From NCBI RefSeq assembly GCF_042678305.1, contig NZ_JBHUDT010000001.1: a stretch of DNA of 64,000 nt. The stretch is one strand, 5' to 3'. Positions 8,078 to 15,370 of the stretch are shown in pieces. The translations under genes were made by a program, and so were the position numbers. The notes under the pieces were generated by a model. It did no database searches. It saw nothing but the letters and a program-made list of their open reading frames with translations, and was not told the origin of the DNA. The DNA is from Gelatiniphilus marinus. Lineage in GTDB: Bacteria > Bacteroidota > Bacteroidia > Flavobacteriales > Flavobacteriaceae. Numbering within the stretch: the stretch's first letter is position 1; each line of letters begins with the position of its first letter.

Positions 8078-8842
8078 CTAAACTTGTTTGTTGTTTTTAA
8101 ATGCGCTTAATTTCTCAATATCTTTTAATCCTGGTTCTATTTCAAATTTACTGTTTATATCGATAGCGTAACAATATTTTGAGGCTTTGCTTTGCCGAAA
8201 GGTCTTTAGATTTTCAATTTCTTCCAATCCTATACCACCGCTTAAAAAATAGGGTTTTGTGGATGGGTAATTGTTTAAAACATTCCAATTGAAGGTGTAA
8301 CCGTTGCCTCCTGGTAATTTTCCTTTGGTATCGAATAAAAAGTAATCGCAAACGTCTTCAAAAGGTTTTAAAACATCAAAATTGAATTCGTCTTTAATTG
8401 AGAATACTTTGATGATTTCCAAATTTTCGTCATGGTGAGACTTTTTATGTAAGTCGTGTACATCTGGTTTTTGCGATGAGATGACGTCGTTGCTTTGCTC
8501 CTTGTAATGGCGTTTCAAGCTGTTACAATATTCTGGTGATTCATTGCCATGTAATTGAATGGCTTGTAACTGGTGCGTCTTTATTTTTTTTAAAACAATA
8601 TCTAATTCTGCATCAACAAAAACACCTGTTTTTTTTATGGATTTTGGTATTTCTGGAATCTGATTTTTATCGAAATGCCTTGCCGATTTTTCGTAAAAAA
8701 TAAAACCGAGATAATCGGGTTGCAATGCCGCAACTTGTTTAATATTATCTTGGTATTTCATGCCACAAATTTTAAGCCGGACCCTAGCCCTCTCCAAAGA
8801 AGCGGGAATTGATTGCGTTATATGTTGTTTCTTTTTATTCAT
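8078..8842 (-). CDS. trpF: Phosphoribosylanthranilate isomerase with extended N-terminus and internal insertion
   Basis: TrpF converts phosphoribosyl-anthranilate to CdRP in tryptophan synthesis. Seen: LKICGMK (residues 23-29), LGFIFYEKSAR, VFVDA, IQLHGNE, FLFDTKG and FLSGGIG, all family landmarks. At 254 residues it is about 45 longer than usual, for two reasons. About 20 residues precede LKICG and are encoded by a repeat sequence (around 8775-8820), with no start codon at the usual position. About 29 residues (roughly 111-139) sit between NSLK and NLEIIKV where relatives join directly; this segment (8428-8513) is itself a repeat element with cgtcat/atggcg tips. The enzyme is probably still active, as the active-site regions are intact. 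Confidence 0.88.
   Translation of the reverse strand: MNKKKQHITQSIPASLERARVRLKICGMKYQDNIKQVAALQPDYLGFIFYEKSARHFDKNQIPEIPKSIKKTGVFVDAELDIVLKKIKTHQLQAIQLHGNESPEYCNSLKRHYKEQSNDVISSQKPDVHDLHKKSHHDENLEIIKVFSIKDEFNFDVLKPFEDVCDYFLFDTKGKLPGGNGYTFNWNVLNNYPSTKPYFLSGGIGLEEIENLKTFRQSKASKYCYAIDINSKFEIEPGLKDIEKLSAFKNNKQV
8428..8513 (-). repeat. In-frame palindromic repeat element inside trpF
   Basis: On the minus strand it begins CGCCATTACAAGGAGCAAAG and ends CCATGACG, and contains ACGACGTCATCTCAT. It resembles an intergenic repeat at 23485-23517 (CGTCATAGCGAGGAGCAAGC). It adds about 29 codons to trpF without breaking the frame. Confidence 0.55.
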
Positions 8843-8872
8843 CAGAGTAAAAGTTTACCACCTTTGGAGGAG

Positions 8873-9655
8873 TTAGAGGAGGCTTTTAATAAATTCTGTT
8901 GCGCTCGCTCCAGGGTTATCTGTTTTCATAAAATTTTCACCGATTAAAAAACCTTGATAGCCGTAGGGCTTTAATTCTTTTATAGCTTCAATACTGCTAA
9001 TCCCGCTCTCTGATACTTTTACAAAATCGTCTGGAATAAGTTTGCTTAAGCTTTTGCTTGTTTCTAGACTCACCTCAAACGTTTTTAAATTTCTGTTGTT
9101 TACGCCCAACAGATCTAAACTTGGCATGATGGATTTTTGTAATTCTGCTTCGTTATGCACTTCTAAAAGCACATCGAGTTTTAAGCTTTTTGCTAATTCT
9201 GAAAATTGTTTTATTTCAGCCCTAGTTAAAATGGCAGCGATTAAAAGAATGGCATCTGCACCAAACGCTTTGGCTTCAAGTATTTGATACTCGTCGATAA
9301 TAAATTCTTTTCGCAGCAATGGTAAGTTGCAATGTTCGCGAGCGGTAATCAAATCGTCTAAGGTGCCTCCAAAATAGATTTCATCGGTTAAAACAGACAT
9401 CCCACACACGCCGGCAAGCTCGTAACCTATAGCAACATCTTTAACACTAGCCGTATTGTTAATTACTGATTTTGAAGGTGATTTTCTTTTAAATTCTGCA
9501 ATAATACCGGTATTACTAGACCTTAATTTTTTTGATAATGAAATGGTTTTATGATTAAAAAAAGGTGTGTTTTCAAATACCTCGATAGGGATTAATTGTT
9601 TTTTTAAATCCACTTCTTTGCGCTTATCGATTACTATTTTATCTAATATATTCAT
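8873..9655 (-). CDS. trpC: Indole-3-glycerol phosphate synthase
   Basis: TrpC closes the indole ring from CdRP, the product of the TrpF reaction. It has 260 residues, is separate from TrpF and is normal in length. Seen: the catalytic lysine region AEFKRKSPSKS, LLRKEFI with the second lysine, LLEVHNEAE and the LGVNNRNL and VSESGI segments. The last codons and the stop lie inside a CCTCCAAAGG-type repeat that reappears, inverted, at the trpF start, so the repeat provides the end of this protein. Confidence 0.95.
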   Translation of the reverse strand: MNILDKIVIDKRKEVDLKKQLIPIEVFENTPFFNHKTISLSKKLRSSNTGIIAEFKRKSPSKSVINNTASVKDVAIGYELAGVCGMSVLTDEIYFGGTLDDLITAREHCNLPLLRKEFIIDEYQILEAKAFGADAILLIAAILTRAEIKQFSELAKSLKLDVLLEVHNEAELQKSIMPSLDLLGVNNRNLKTFEVSLETSKSLSKLIPDDFVKVSESGISSIEAIKELKPYGYQGFLIGENFMKTDNPGASATEFIKSLL

Positions 9656-9721
9656 GGGTTTTAGTATTTAATTTTTAGTCATCAACAATCTAAAATGACT
9701 GTTTTTTGACAACCAAAACGT

Positions 9722-10714
9722 TTAACGGCTTAACGCTATGAGTTTATCTAAACTGTTTTTTGCTTTTCCAGAAAGCAGCGATTCTTTTGCCAGCTCGAAC
9801 CCTTCTTTATGACTTATTTGTTTTGTGGTGGCGATCGCTAAACCGGCATTGGCAAAAACAACATTGTTTTGTGCTTCAGTGCCTTTGCCGCTAATTATGT
9901 TTATAAATATTTTTGCAGCATCATCAATGGTGTTTCCTCCAAATATAGCGTCTTCTTGTATGGTTGCTACACCTAACTCTTCCGGTGCAAATAAGGTTTC
10001 CGATTGGTTAGAGATCACTTTGGTTTTTCCGGTGAGCGATATTTCATCATAGCCATCTAGAGCGTGTACAATGCTGTAGTTTTTATCTGTTTGCTGGTAT
10101 AAATAGCCATATAAACGTTGTAACTCCAAATTAAAAACACCGACTACTTGGTTTTTAGGAAACGACGGATTTACCATAGGGCCCAACATATTAAAAAATG
10201 TTTTTACCCCTAATTCACGACGTATTGGCGCTACGTTTTTCATGGCTGGATGAAATAAAGGCGCATGCAAAACGCAAATACCTGCTTTATCGATAGTCTG
10301 TTTTAAGAAATCTTCGTCGCTAGAGAATTTAATGCCCAAATGTTCCATAACGTTTGATGAGCCGCAAGCAGAAGACACACCATAATTGCCGTGTTTTGCT
10401 ACTTTAATACCTGCTCCCGCAGCTACAAAAGAAGATAGTGTTGAGATGTTAAAGGTGTCTTTGCCATCGCCACCTGTACCGCATAAATCGATGGTGTTAA
10501 AATCGTTTAAATTTATTGGAATACATAATTCTAAAAGGGCCGCTCTAAAACCTTGAAGCTCTTCAAGTGTGATACTTCGCATCATGAAAACAGTAAGAAA
10601 TGAAGCGATTTGGCTTTGGTTATACAAACCGTTAGATATGTTTACCAAAACTTGTTTAGCTTCTTCGCTAGAGATGTTTTCGTGGTTTATTAATCTATTT
10701 AGTAGTTGTTTCAT
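9722..10714 (-). CDS. trpD: Anthranilate phosphoribosyltransferase
   Basis: TrpD transfers phosphoribose from PRPP to anthranilate. At 330 residues it is a normal stand-alone enzyme. Seen: the PRPP-binding CGTGGDGKDTFNIST motif, KHGNYGVSS, and HPAMKNVAPIRRELG with the conserved arginine. It lies third in the operon order E-G-D-C-F-B-A. Spacers of about 90 bases upstream and 66 downstream hold small palindromes rather than genes. Confidence 0.96.
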   Translation of the reverse strand: MKQLLNRLINHENISSEEAKQVLVNISNGLYNQSQIASFLTVFMMRSITLEELQGFRAALLELCIPINLNDFNTIDLCGTGGDGKDTFNISTLSSFVAAGAGIKVAKHGNYGVSSACGSSNVMEHLGIKFSSDEDFLKQTIDKAGICVLHAPLFHPAMKNVAPIRRELGVKTFFNMLGPMVNPSFPKNQVVGVFNLELQRLYGYLYQQTDKNYSIVHALDGYDEISLTGKTKVISNQSETLFAPEELGVATIQEDAIFGGNTIDDAAKIFINIISGKGTEAQNNVVFANAGLAIATTKQISHKEGFELAKESLLSGKAKNSLDKLIALSR

Positions 10715-10807
10715 AAATAAAACTATATTTTCATTGCCTCGAAGGAGGGAATCTTAATATTTTTAGATTCAATTTGTAATAGATTCCCATCTTAATGGGA
10801 ATAAAAA
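10715..10807. repeat. Palindromic remnant between trpG and trpD
   Basis: This spacer contains GGGAATCTT and AGATTCCC-type arms (around 10747-10798), a decayed copy of the common flavobacterial 'agattcccgcc' hairpin family. No gene is present. Confidence 0.45.
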
Positions 10808-11371
10808 TTAATTGTCTATCCAGTTTTTAAGCATTTGTTTTCCGTTTGGCGTCAATACCGATTCTGGATGGTATTGCACGCCTTTTACATCGAATATTCT
10901 GTGTCTTAACGACATGATTTGTCCGTTTTCATCAAAAGAAGTGGCTTCTAAACTATCTGGTAAGTTGGGGTGGACCACCCATGAGTGGTAACGGCCAACT
11001 TCTATATTTTTCTCTAAACCATCGAATAGAGATTCATCATCTACAGTAATGGTTGTTTTTGTGGAAACACCGTGATATACATCGTCTAAATTAATAAGCG
11101 CACCTCCAAATACTTCGGCAATGGCTTGTTGCCCTAAACACACGCCCAAGATGCTTTTAGTTGGGGCGTATTTTTCTATAATCGGTTTTAGTAAACCAGC
11201 CTCGTCTGGAATGCCTGGACCTGGTGATAGCAGTATTTTGTGAAAAGGTTCAACCTCTTCTAGGGTTAATTTGTCGTTTCTAATTACGGTAACATCACAA
11301 TTTAAATCTTCTAAGTAATGAACAAGATTGTATGTAAAACTATCGTAATTATCTATTACTAATACTCTCAT
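10808..11371 (-). CDS. trpG: Anthranilate synthase component II (glutamine amidotransferase)
   Basis: TrpG hydrolyses glutamine and delivers ammonia to TrpE. It has 187 residues with the class I amidotransferase triad: nucleophile C78 in GVCLGQQA, and His and Glu in VQYHPES near the C-terminus. The oxyanion-loop LSPGPGIP is also present. It starts MRVLVIDNYDSF as usual. The gene follows trpE after an 83-base spacer with a small TTTCCGC/GCGGAAA hairpin (11388-11405). It could in principle also serve folate synthesis; the operon context favours tryptophan. Confidence 0.95.
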   Translation of the reverse strand: MRVLVIDNYDSFTYNLVHYLEDLNCDVTVIRNDKLTLEEVEPFHKILLSPGPGIPDEAGLLKPIIEKYAPTKSILGVCLGQQAIAEVFGGALINLDDVYHGVSTKTTITVDDESLFDGLEKNIEVGRYHSWVVHPNLPDSLEATSFDENGQIMSLRHRIFDVKGVQYHPESVLTPNGKQMLKNWIDN

Positions 11372-11454
11372 AAAGTTTTATTTTTTGTTTCCGCGAATGC
11401 GGAAATCTTTTTAAATCATTCTTTTATTTCAAAAACAGCTTCAACTTTCTAACT

Positions 11455-12852
11455 CTATATGTCTTCAGCCAATTTAATAGCATGCGTTAGCGCGCCTAGT
11501 TTATTATATACTTCTTGTAATTCGTTTTCTGGATTCGATTTAGAGACTACTCCCGCACCGGCCTGCCAATGCAGATGGTGGTTTTTACTTAAAAAGGTTC
11601 GAATCATTATGGCGTGATTAAAATTGCCGTTAAAATCCATGAAACCAATAGCACCGCCATAAAAACCTCGACTTGTTTTTTCGTATTGCTCAATAAGTTG
11701 CATGGCACGATGTTTTGGCGCTCCGCTTAACGTACCTGCAGGAAAGGTATCTGCAACAACCTGCATGGTTGAGGTGTCTTTATGTTTTTGCCCTGTAACC
11801 TTACTTACCAAATGGATCACGTGCGAAAAAAACTGAACTTCGCGGTAAGTGTCTACGGTGACTTGACTTCCGTTCCGGCTTAAGTCGTTTCTTGCTAAAT
11901 CTACTAGCATAACGTGTTCGGCATTTTCTTTATCGTCTTTGGCCAATTGCTTGGCTAATTCGGCATCTTTTAAATCGTTTCCTGTGCGTTTAAAGGTGCC
12001 CGCAATGGGATGTATTTCGGCTTTGCCGTCACTTACAATAAGTTGGGCTTCGGGCGAGCTACCAAATATTTTAAAGTTGCCGTAATCGAAATAAAACAGA
12101 TAAGGCGAGGGGTTTATGCTGCGTAAAGCACGATATACATTAAACTCGTCGCCTTTAAAGGCTTGAGTGAAGCTTTTTGAAAGAACCAATTGAAACACAT
12201 CACCTCGGGCACAATGTTTTTTGGCTAATTCCACATGGTTTTTATATTCGGTATCTGTTAAATTGGATGTTATTTCTCCGTTGGACGCAAAATTATAAGA
12301 CGCAAAATTTTTGGCTTTTATTAAATGAAGAATAGCATCAATATTACTTTCACTATTAAAACAATGTGCAAAAATATAAGCTTCGTTTTTAAAGTGATTT
12401 ATAGCAATAATATTTTGATAAACTGCGTAATAAACATCTGGAATGTTTAATGACTTTACTTTTTTTGAAATTTCTACATCTTCAAAATACCTAACCGCAT
12501 CATAAGCGATGTAACCAAAAATCCCATTATTTATAAACTTGAAATTTTTATCTGAATCTGCTTTAAATCGTTTTGTGAATTGATGGATTTCTTCGGATAC
12601 ATTTGTCGTTTCATCGATATTTTTTGAAACCGAGCTACCATCGGGGAATGTTTGCGAAATCGTCTCATTTTCTACCTTAATAGAGGCTATAGGGTTAAAG
12701 CAGATATACGAGAAACTGTTGTCGTTGGCATGATAATCGCTACTTTCCAACAAAATACTGTTGGGATATTTATCCCTTATTTTTAGATAAATACTTACAG
12801 GCGTAATGGTGTCTGCAAGAATTTTTTTGTAGTGTGTGGTGAGTTGATACAT
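11455..12852 (-). CDS. trpE: Anthranilate synthase component I
   Basis: TrpE makes anthranilate from chorismate with ammonia from TrpG. I choose the start at 12852 (MYQLTTHYKK, 465 residues). A longer frame to 12888 would run through the attenuator hairpin and is not likely to be used. Seen: LLESSDYH near the N-terminus, matching the tryptophan feedback-binding LLES motif, and the chorismate-binding core with PIAGTFKRTG, ENAEHVMLVDLARND and PAGTLSGAPK. First structural gene of the operon, preceded by a leader peptide with three Trp codons and a terminator. Confidence 0.96.
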   Translation of the reverse strand: MYQLTTHYKKILADTITPVSIYLKIRDKYPNSILLESSDYHANDNSFSYICFNPIASIKVENETISQTFPDGSSVSKNIDETTNVSEEIHQFTKRFKADSDKNFKFINNGIFGYIAYDAVRYFEDVEISKKVKSLNIPDVYYAVYQNIIAINHFKNEAYIFAHCFNSESNIDAILHLIKAKNFASYNFASNGEITSNLTDTEYKNHVELAKKHCARGDVFQLVLSKSFTQAFKGDEFNVYRALRSINPSPYLFYFDYGNFKIFGSSPEAQLIVSDGKAEIHPIAGTFKRTGNDLKDAELAKQLAKDDKENAEHVMLVDLARNDLSRNGSQVTVDTYREVQFFSHVIHLVSKVTGQKHKDTSTMQVVADTFPAGTLSGAPKHRAMQLIEQYEKTSRGFYGGAIGFMDFNGNFNHAIMIRTFLSKNHHLHWQAGAGVVSKSNPENELQEVYNKLGALTHAIKLAEDI

Positions 12853-12862
12853 ATTTTTAATT

Positions 12863-12900
12863 AAAAAAAGGCTTGTCGTGAATGACAAGCCTTTTTTTTT
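12863..12900 (-). terminator. trp operon attenuator (intrinsic terminator)
   Basis: On the minus strand an A-run precedes GGCTTGTC, a six-base loop (ATTCAC) and GACAAGCC, followed by TTTTTTT. The eight-base core stem is perfect and is lengthened by A-T pairs. It ends about 10 bases before the trpE ATG. A leader segment AGCCTT plus one G-U pair (12955-12961) directly after the Trp codons can pair with the 5' arm of the stem (12887-12893), a candidate antiterminator. Confidence 0.9.
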
Positions 12901-12936
12901 GATATTTTTAAATTTTAAATATACTAAGGGTTTACT

Positions 12937-12993
12937 TCACGAACGTAAGTTTGTAAGGCTCCACCACCAAGTATGATTTAAAATTGAGTTCAT
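12937..12993 (-). CDS. trpL: trp leader peptide with three consecutive Trp codons
   Basis: An 18-codon frame encodes MNSILNHTWWWSLTNLRS and stops at TGA. The three TGG codons (12961-12969) are adjacent. It starts about 22 bases downstream of the trp promoter -7 element and ends 37 bases before the terminator. The arrangement of promoter, Trp-rich leader, terminator and trpE is that of ribosome-mediated transcription attenuation: when charged Trp-tRNA is scarce the ribosome stalls at the TGG run and the terminator does not form. The A-rich stretch before the ATG (CAAAAAATA) lacks a Shine-Dalgarno, as is common in this phylum. Confidence 0.88.
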   Translation of the reverse strand: MNSILNHTWWWSLTNLRS

Positions 12994-13014
12994 TATTTTT
13001 TGTTTTTACTTTGC

Positions 13015-13047
13015 CAAATATAGAAATGAAAATAATATTACACAAAA
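13015..13047 (-). promoter_or_regulatory. trp operon promoter
   Basis: On the minus strand TTTTG (13043-13047) is followed after 20 bases by TATATTTG (13015-13022), an exact match to TAnnTTTG at nearly ideal spacing. Transcription would start a few bases before the leader peptide. Confidence 0.8.
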
Positions 13048-13121
13048 CTTTAGTCTGTTTTTTAATTAAATGTTTGTTAAACTAGAATATTTTAAACTAA
13101 CTATTATTTAATTTTATACTT

Positions 13122-13670
13122 ATGAAATTTAAACTGCTAATTATTGCGATATTAATAACGTTTAGTTGCGCCAATAAAAATAAGAAAACCGAAACTGCTG
13201 TTGAAATTAGTAAAAAGGAAGTAACAACTACTTATAAAGCTGATGAAAACATAGATTTAGAAATTTACAATTATGCAAGTTTCGAGAAATTCTTAAATAA
13301 AAAAGACGGCAAAATTTATGTAATTAATTTCTGGGCAACGTGGTGTGCACCTTGCGTTAAAGAATTGCCATATTTTGAAAAACTAAATGCCGAATACAAA
13401 AACAAAAATGTTGAAGTTATTTTGGTAAGTTTAGATTTTCCGCATTTATACGAAAAAAAACTAAAGCCTTTTATAAAGGAAAAACAATTAAAAGCAAAAG
13501 TGATTGCTCTCGATGATGCCGATATGAATTCGTGGATTCCTAAAATAGACAAAAACTGGTCTGGCTCTATTCCGGCAACGGTTATTTATAAAAATGACAA
13601 GCGTAAATTTTTCGAAAAATCTTTTAACTATGAAGAGCTTGAAAGTGAAGTCAATAAATTTTTTAAATAA
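13122..13670 (+). CDS. Thioredoxin-family lipoprotein (TlpA-like)
   Basis: This is a 182-residue periplasm-facing thiol-disulfide protein. Seen: a lipoprotein signal with the cleavage cysteine at 16 (ITFSC), a polar linker, then a thioredoxin fold with active site WCAPC (C75, C78) and a cis-proline region SIPATVIY near 148. The architecture is that of TlpA/ResA-like reductases of Bacteroidota. It is transcribed divergently from the trp operon and starts a cluster with a second thioredoxin-like protein and two rhodaneses, which suggests a shared role in envelope thiol or sulfur handling. Confidence 0.87.
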   Translation: MKFKLLIIAILITFSCANKNKKTETAVEISKKEVTTTYKADENIDLEIYNYASFEKFLNKKDGKIYVINFWATWCAPCVKELPYFEKLNAEYKNKNVEVILVSLDFPHLYEKKLKPFIKEKQLKAKVIALDDADMNSWIPKIDKNWSGSIPATVIYKNDKRKFFEKSFNYEELESEVNKFFK

Positions 13671-13678
13671 AAAACATT

Positions 13679-14299
13679 ATGAAAAAGACAATTAAATTAA
13701 TTTCTGCATTAGTAATTGCACTCTCATTAAGTGCTTTTTCAATAATTAAACCAAACAGTGGCGAAGGCTACAAAATAGGCGATATTGCCGAAGATTTTTC
13801 GCTAAAAAATATTGACGGGAACATGGTATCGCTATCAGATTATAAATACGCCAAAGGTTTCATTATCACATTTACTTGCAACACTTGCCCCTACTCCGTA
13901 ATGTACGAAGACCGTATTATAGCATTAAACAACACCTACGCCAGCGAAGGCTACCCCGTAATTGCCATTATGCCCAATAACACCAAAATAAAACCTGGCG
14001 ATAGTTTTGATGCTATGAAACAGCGCGCCCAAGAAAAAGGCTTTACATTTCCGTATTTAATTGATGCGCAACAAACGGTTTACCCCAAATTTGGAGCTAC
14101 AAAAACACCGCACATATTTATATTGCAAAAAACAGATAAAGGCAATATGGTTAAGTACATTGGAGCCATAGACAATAATTACAAAGACGCTTCGGCAGTA
14201 ACCGAAAAATACGTAGAAAATGCTATTGACGCGATACTGAATGGCAAAGCCTTTTCGCCAACCGAAACCAAGGCCATTGGCTGCTCGATTAAGGCTTAA
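13679..14299 (+). CDS. Secreted thioredoxin-like (redoxin family) protein
   Basis: The protein has 206 residues with an N-terminal signal peptide (about residues 1-22) and a peroxiredoxin-like thioredoxin fold. The first strand ends in FTCNTCPYS, giving a CxxC at 67/70, and KTPHIFIL carries the cis-proline. It belongs to the PRX-like group of AhpC/TSA relatives. It begins eight bases after the stop of the upstream TlpA-like gene, so the two form an operon. Its reductant and substrate are unknown. Confidence 0.82.
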   Translation: MKKTIKLISALVIALSLSAFSIIKPNSGEGYKIGDIAEDFSLKNIDGNMVSLSDYKYAKGFIITFTCNTCPYSVMYEDRIIALNNTYASEGYPVIAIMPNNTKIKPGDSFDAMKQRAQEKGFTFPYLIDAQQTVYPKFGATKTPHIFILQKTDKGNMVKYIGAIDNNYKDASAVTEKYVENAIDAILNGKAFSPTETKAIGCSIKA

Positions 14300-14351
14300 A
14301 AGTGAAATTTTTTATTTCCGCGAAAGCGAAATTACAAATCTAAAATATAGG

Positions 14352-14383
14352 AATCCGAGGTTTTATACTTCGGATTGTTTTTT
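14352..14383 (+). terminator. Intrinsic terminator after thioredoxin pair
   Basis: AATCCGAGG and CTTCGGATT pair at eight of nine positions with a seven-base loop, followed by GTTTTTT. It separates the thioredoxin pair from the rhodanese pair. A TTTCCGC-GAAA-GCGAAA palindrome (14315-14331) lies just before it. Confidence 0.75.
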
Positions 14384-14406
14384 AACCATTATTTAATAAG
14401 ATGTAT

Positions 14407-14414
14407 TAAATTTG
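14407..14414 (+). promoter_or_regulatory. Promoter -7 element for rhodanese genes
   Basis: TAAATTTG matches TAnnTTTG and lies 21 bases before the ATG at 14436. It overlaps an upstream TTG codon that would otherwise extend the frame, which supports the later start. Confidence 0.6.
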
Positions 14415-14435
14415 CAGAAATTAAATATAAAAAAC

Positions 14436-14753
14436 ATGGAACATTTAAGTCAAGACGAATGGGTTTCGCAGTTAGAAAATGACGATAACGCCGTAATTAT
14501 TGATGTAAGAACAGATAATGAGGTTGCCGACGGGATTATTGCAAACGCTATTCATATAGATATATATAAAGGTCAAGAATTCGTTAATGAATTAGAAGCA
14601 TTAGACAAAGACAAAAACTACTATGTATATTGCAGATCTGGTAACCGAAGCGGACAAGCCTGTAATATTATGGATCAACTAGGTTTCGAGAACGCCTACA
14701 ATCTTGAAGGCGGTATTTTAGAGTGGGAAGGCGATCTTGTAGATTTAGATTAA
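14436..14753 (+). CDS. Cytoplasmic rhodanese-domain protein
   Basis: This is a single rhodanese domain (105 residues) without a signal peptide, likely a cytosolic sulfurtransferase. Seen: IIDVRTDNEV (CH2A-type motif), and the active-site loop YCRSGNRSG with the catalytic cysteine at 66, then GGILEW near the end. I start it at the ATG of MEHLSQDEW; eight more codons upstream lie in the promoter. It is followed after nine bases by a lipoprotein rhodanese, a cytosol/periplasm pair that could hand sulfur on or report on it. Confidence 0.87.
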   Translation: MEHLSQDEWVSQLENDDNAVIIDVRTDNEVADGIIANAIHIDIYKGQEFVNELEALDKDKNYYVYCRSGNRSGQACNIMDQLGFENAYNLEGGILEWEGDLVDLD

Positions 14754-14762
14754 TAGCATTAA

Positions 14763-15179
14763 ATGAAAAGATTATCGATTCTTATAGCGATTTTTATAGC
14801 GGCAACCACTTTTTACAACTGCAACAAATCGTTAAAAAGTAATACCCATATTATATCGCCAAAAGAAACACAAACCCTTTTGCAAAACCATAACGTGCAA
14901 TTAATTGACATAAGAACACCAAAAGAATTTAAAACAGGTCATATAGAAAATGCACAAAACATAGATTTTTTATCTCTTGATTTTTCTGAAGAAATAAAAA
15001 AACTAAACAAAAAACAACCGGTAATTATTTACTGCCGTTCCGGGCGAAGAAGTGCCCTAAGTACAACAAAATTCCTTGATGCCGGTTTTACCGAAATATA
15101 CGATTTACAAGGCGGTATAATTAAATGGAAAAAGCAAGGATTTAAAATACAGAACCACCCGAAAAGCTCTCGAAAATGA
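14763..15179 (+). CDS. Rhodanese-domain lipoprotein
   Basis: This 138-residue exported rhodanese has an N-terminal hydrophobic signal ending in a cysteine (TTFYNC, C20) that could be lipidated, though the lipobox is loose. It also has a rhodanese domain with LIDIRTPKEF and active-site CRSGRRS (C90), then GGIIKWKKQG. It is in an operon with the cytoplasmic rhodanese. The last codons of the gene form the 5' arm of the terminator. Confidence 0.85.
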   Translation: MKRLSILIAIFIAATTFYNCNKSLKSNTHIISPKETQTLLQNHNVQLIDIRTPKEFKTGHIENAQNIDFLSLDFSEEIKKLNKKQPVIIYCRSGRRSALSTTKFLDAGFTEIYDLQGGIIKWKKQGFKIQNHPKSSRK

Positions 15180-15190
15180 GAGCTTTATTT
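15163..15190 (+). terminator. Intrinsic terminator overlapping gene end
   Basis: AAAGCTCTC and GAGAGCTTT form a perfect nine-base stem around GAAAAT, followed by ATTTTTAT. The 5' arm is coding sequence of the upstream rhodanese, and the TGA stop (15177-15179) straddles the loop and the 3' arm. Confidence 0.85.
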
Positions 15191-15221
15191 TTATAGGCCT
15201 ATTTTGCAAGCAAATATTTAG

Positions 15222-15229
15222 TATATTTG
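15222..15229 (+). promoter_or_regulatory. Promoter -7 element
   Basis: TATATTTG matches TAnnTTTG, with TTTTG 15 bases upstream (15202-15206), slightly closer than ideal. It would leave an untranslated leader of about 135 bases before the chosen start of the next gene. Confidence 0.5.
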
Positions 15230-15370
15230 AAATACTCCAAATGGCGAGCCTTCATCTTAAATGATTGCAAAATCATTTACTATAAAAAAAAACAATTTCT
15301 CCCCTATTATTTTTTATTAGCAGCCTGTATAATAGTTATACAGTTAATATACCAACCAATAATTTTAATG

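Noticed and set aside
12853..12888. N-terminal extension of TrpE
   Set aside because: It would be translated from within the attenuator hairpin; the start at 12852 fits the family.
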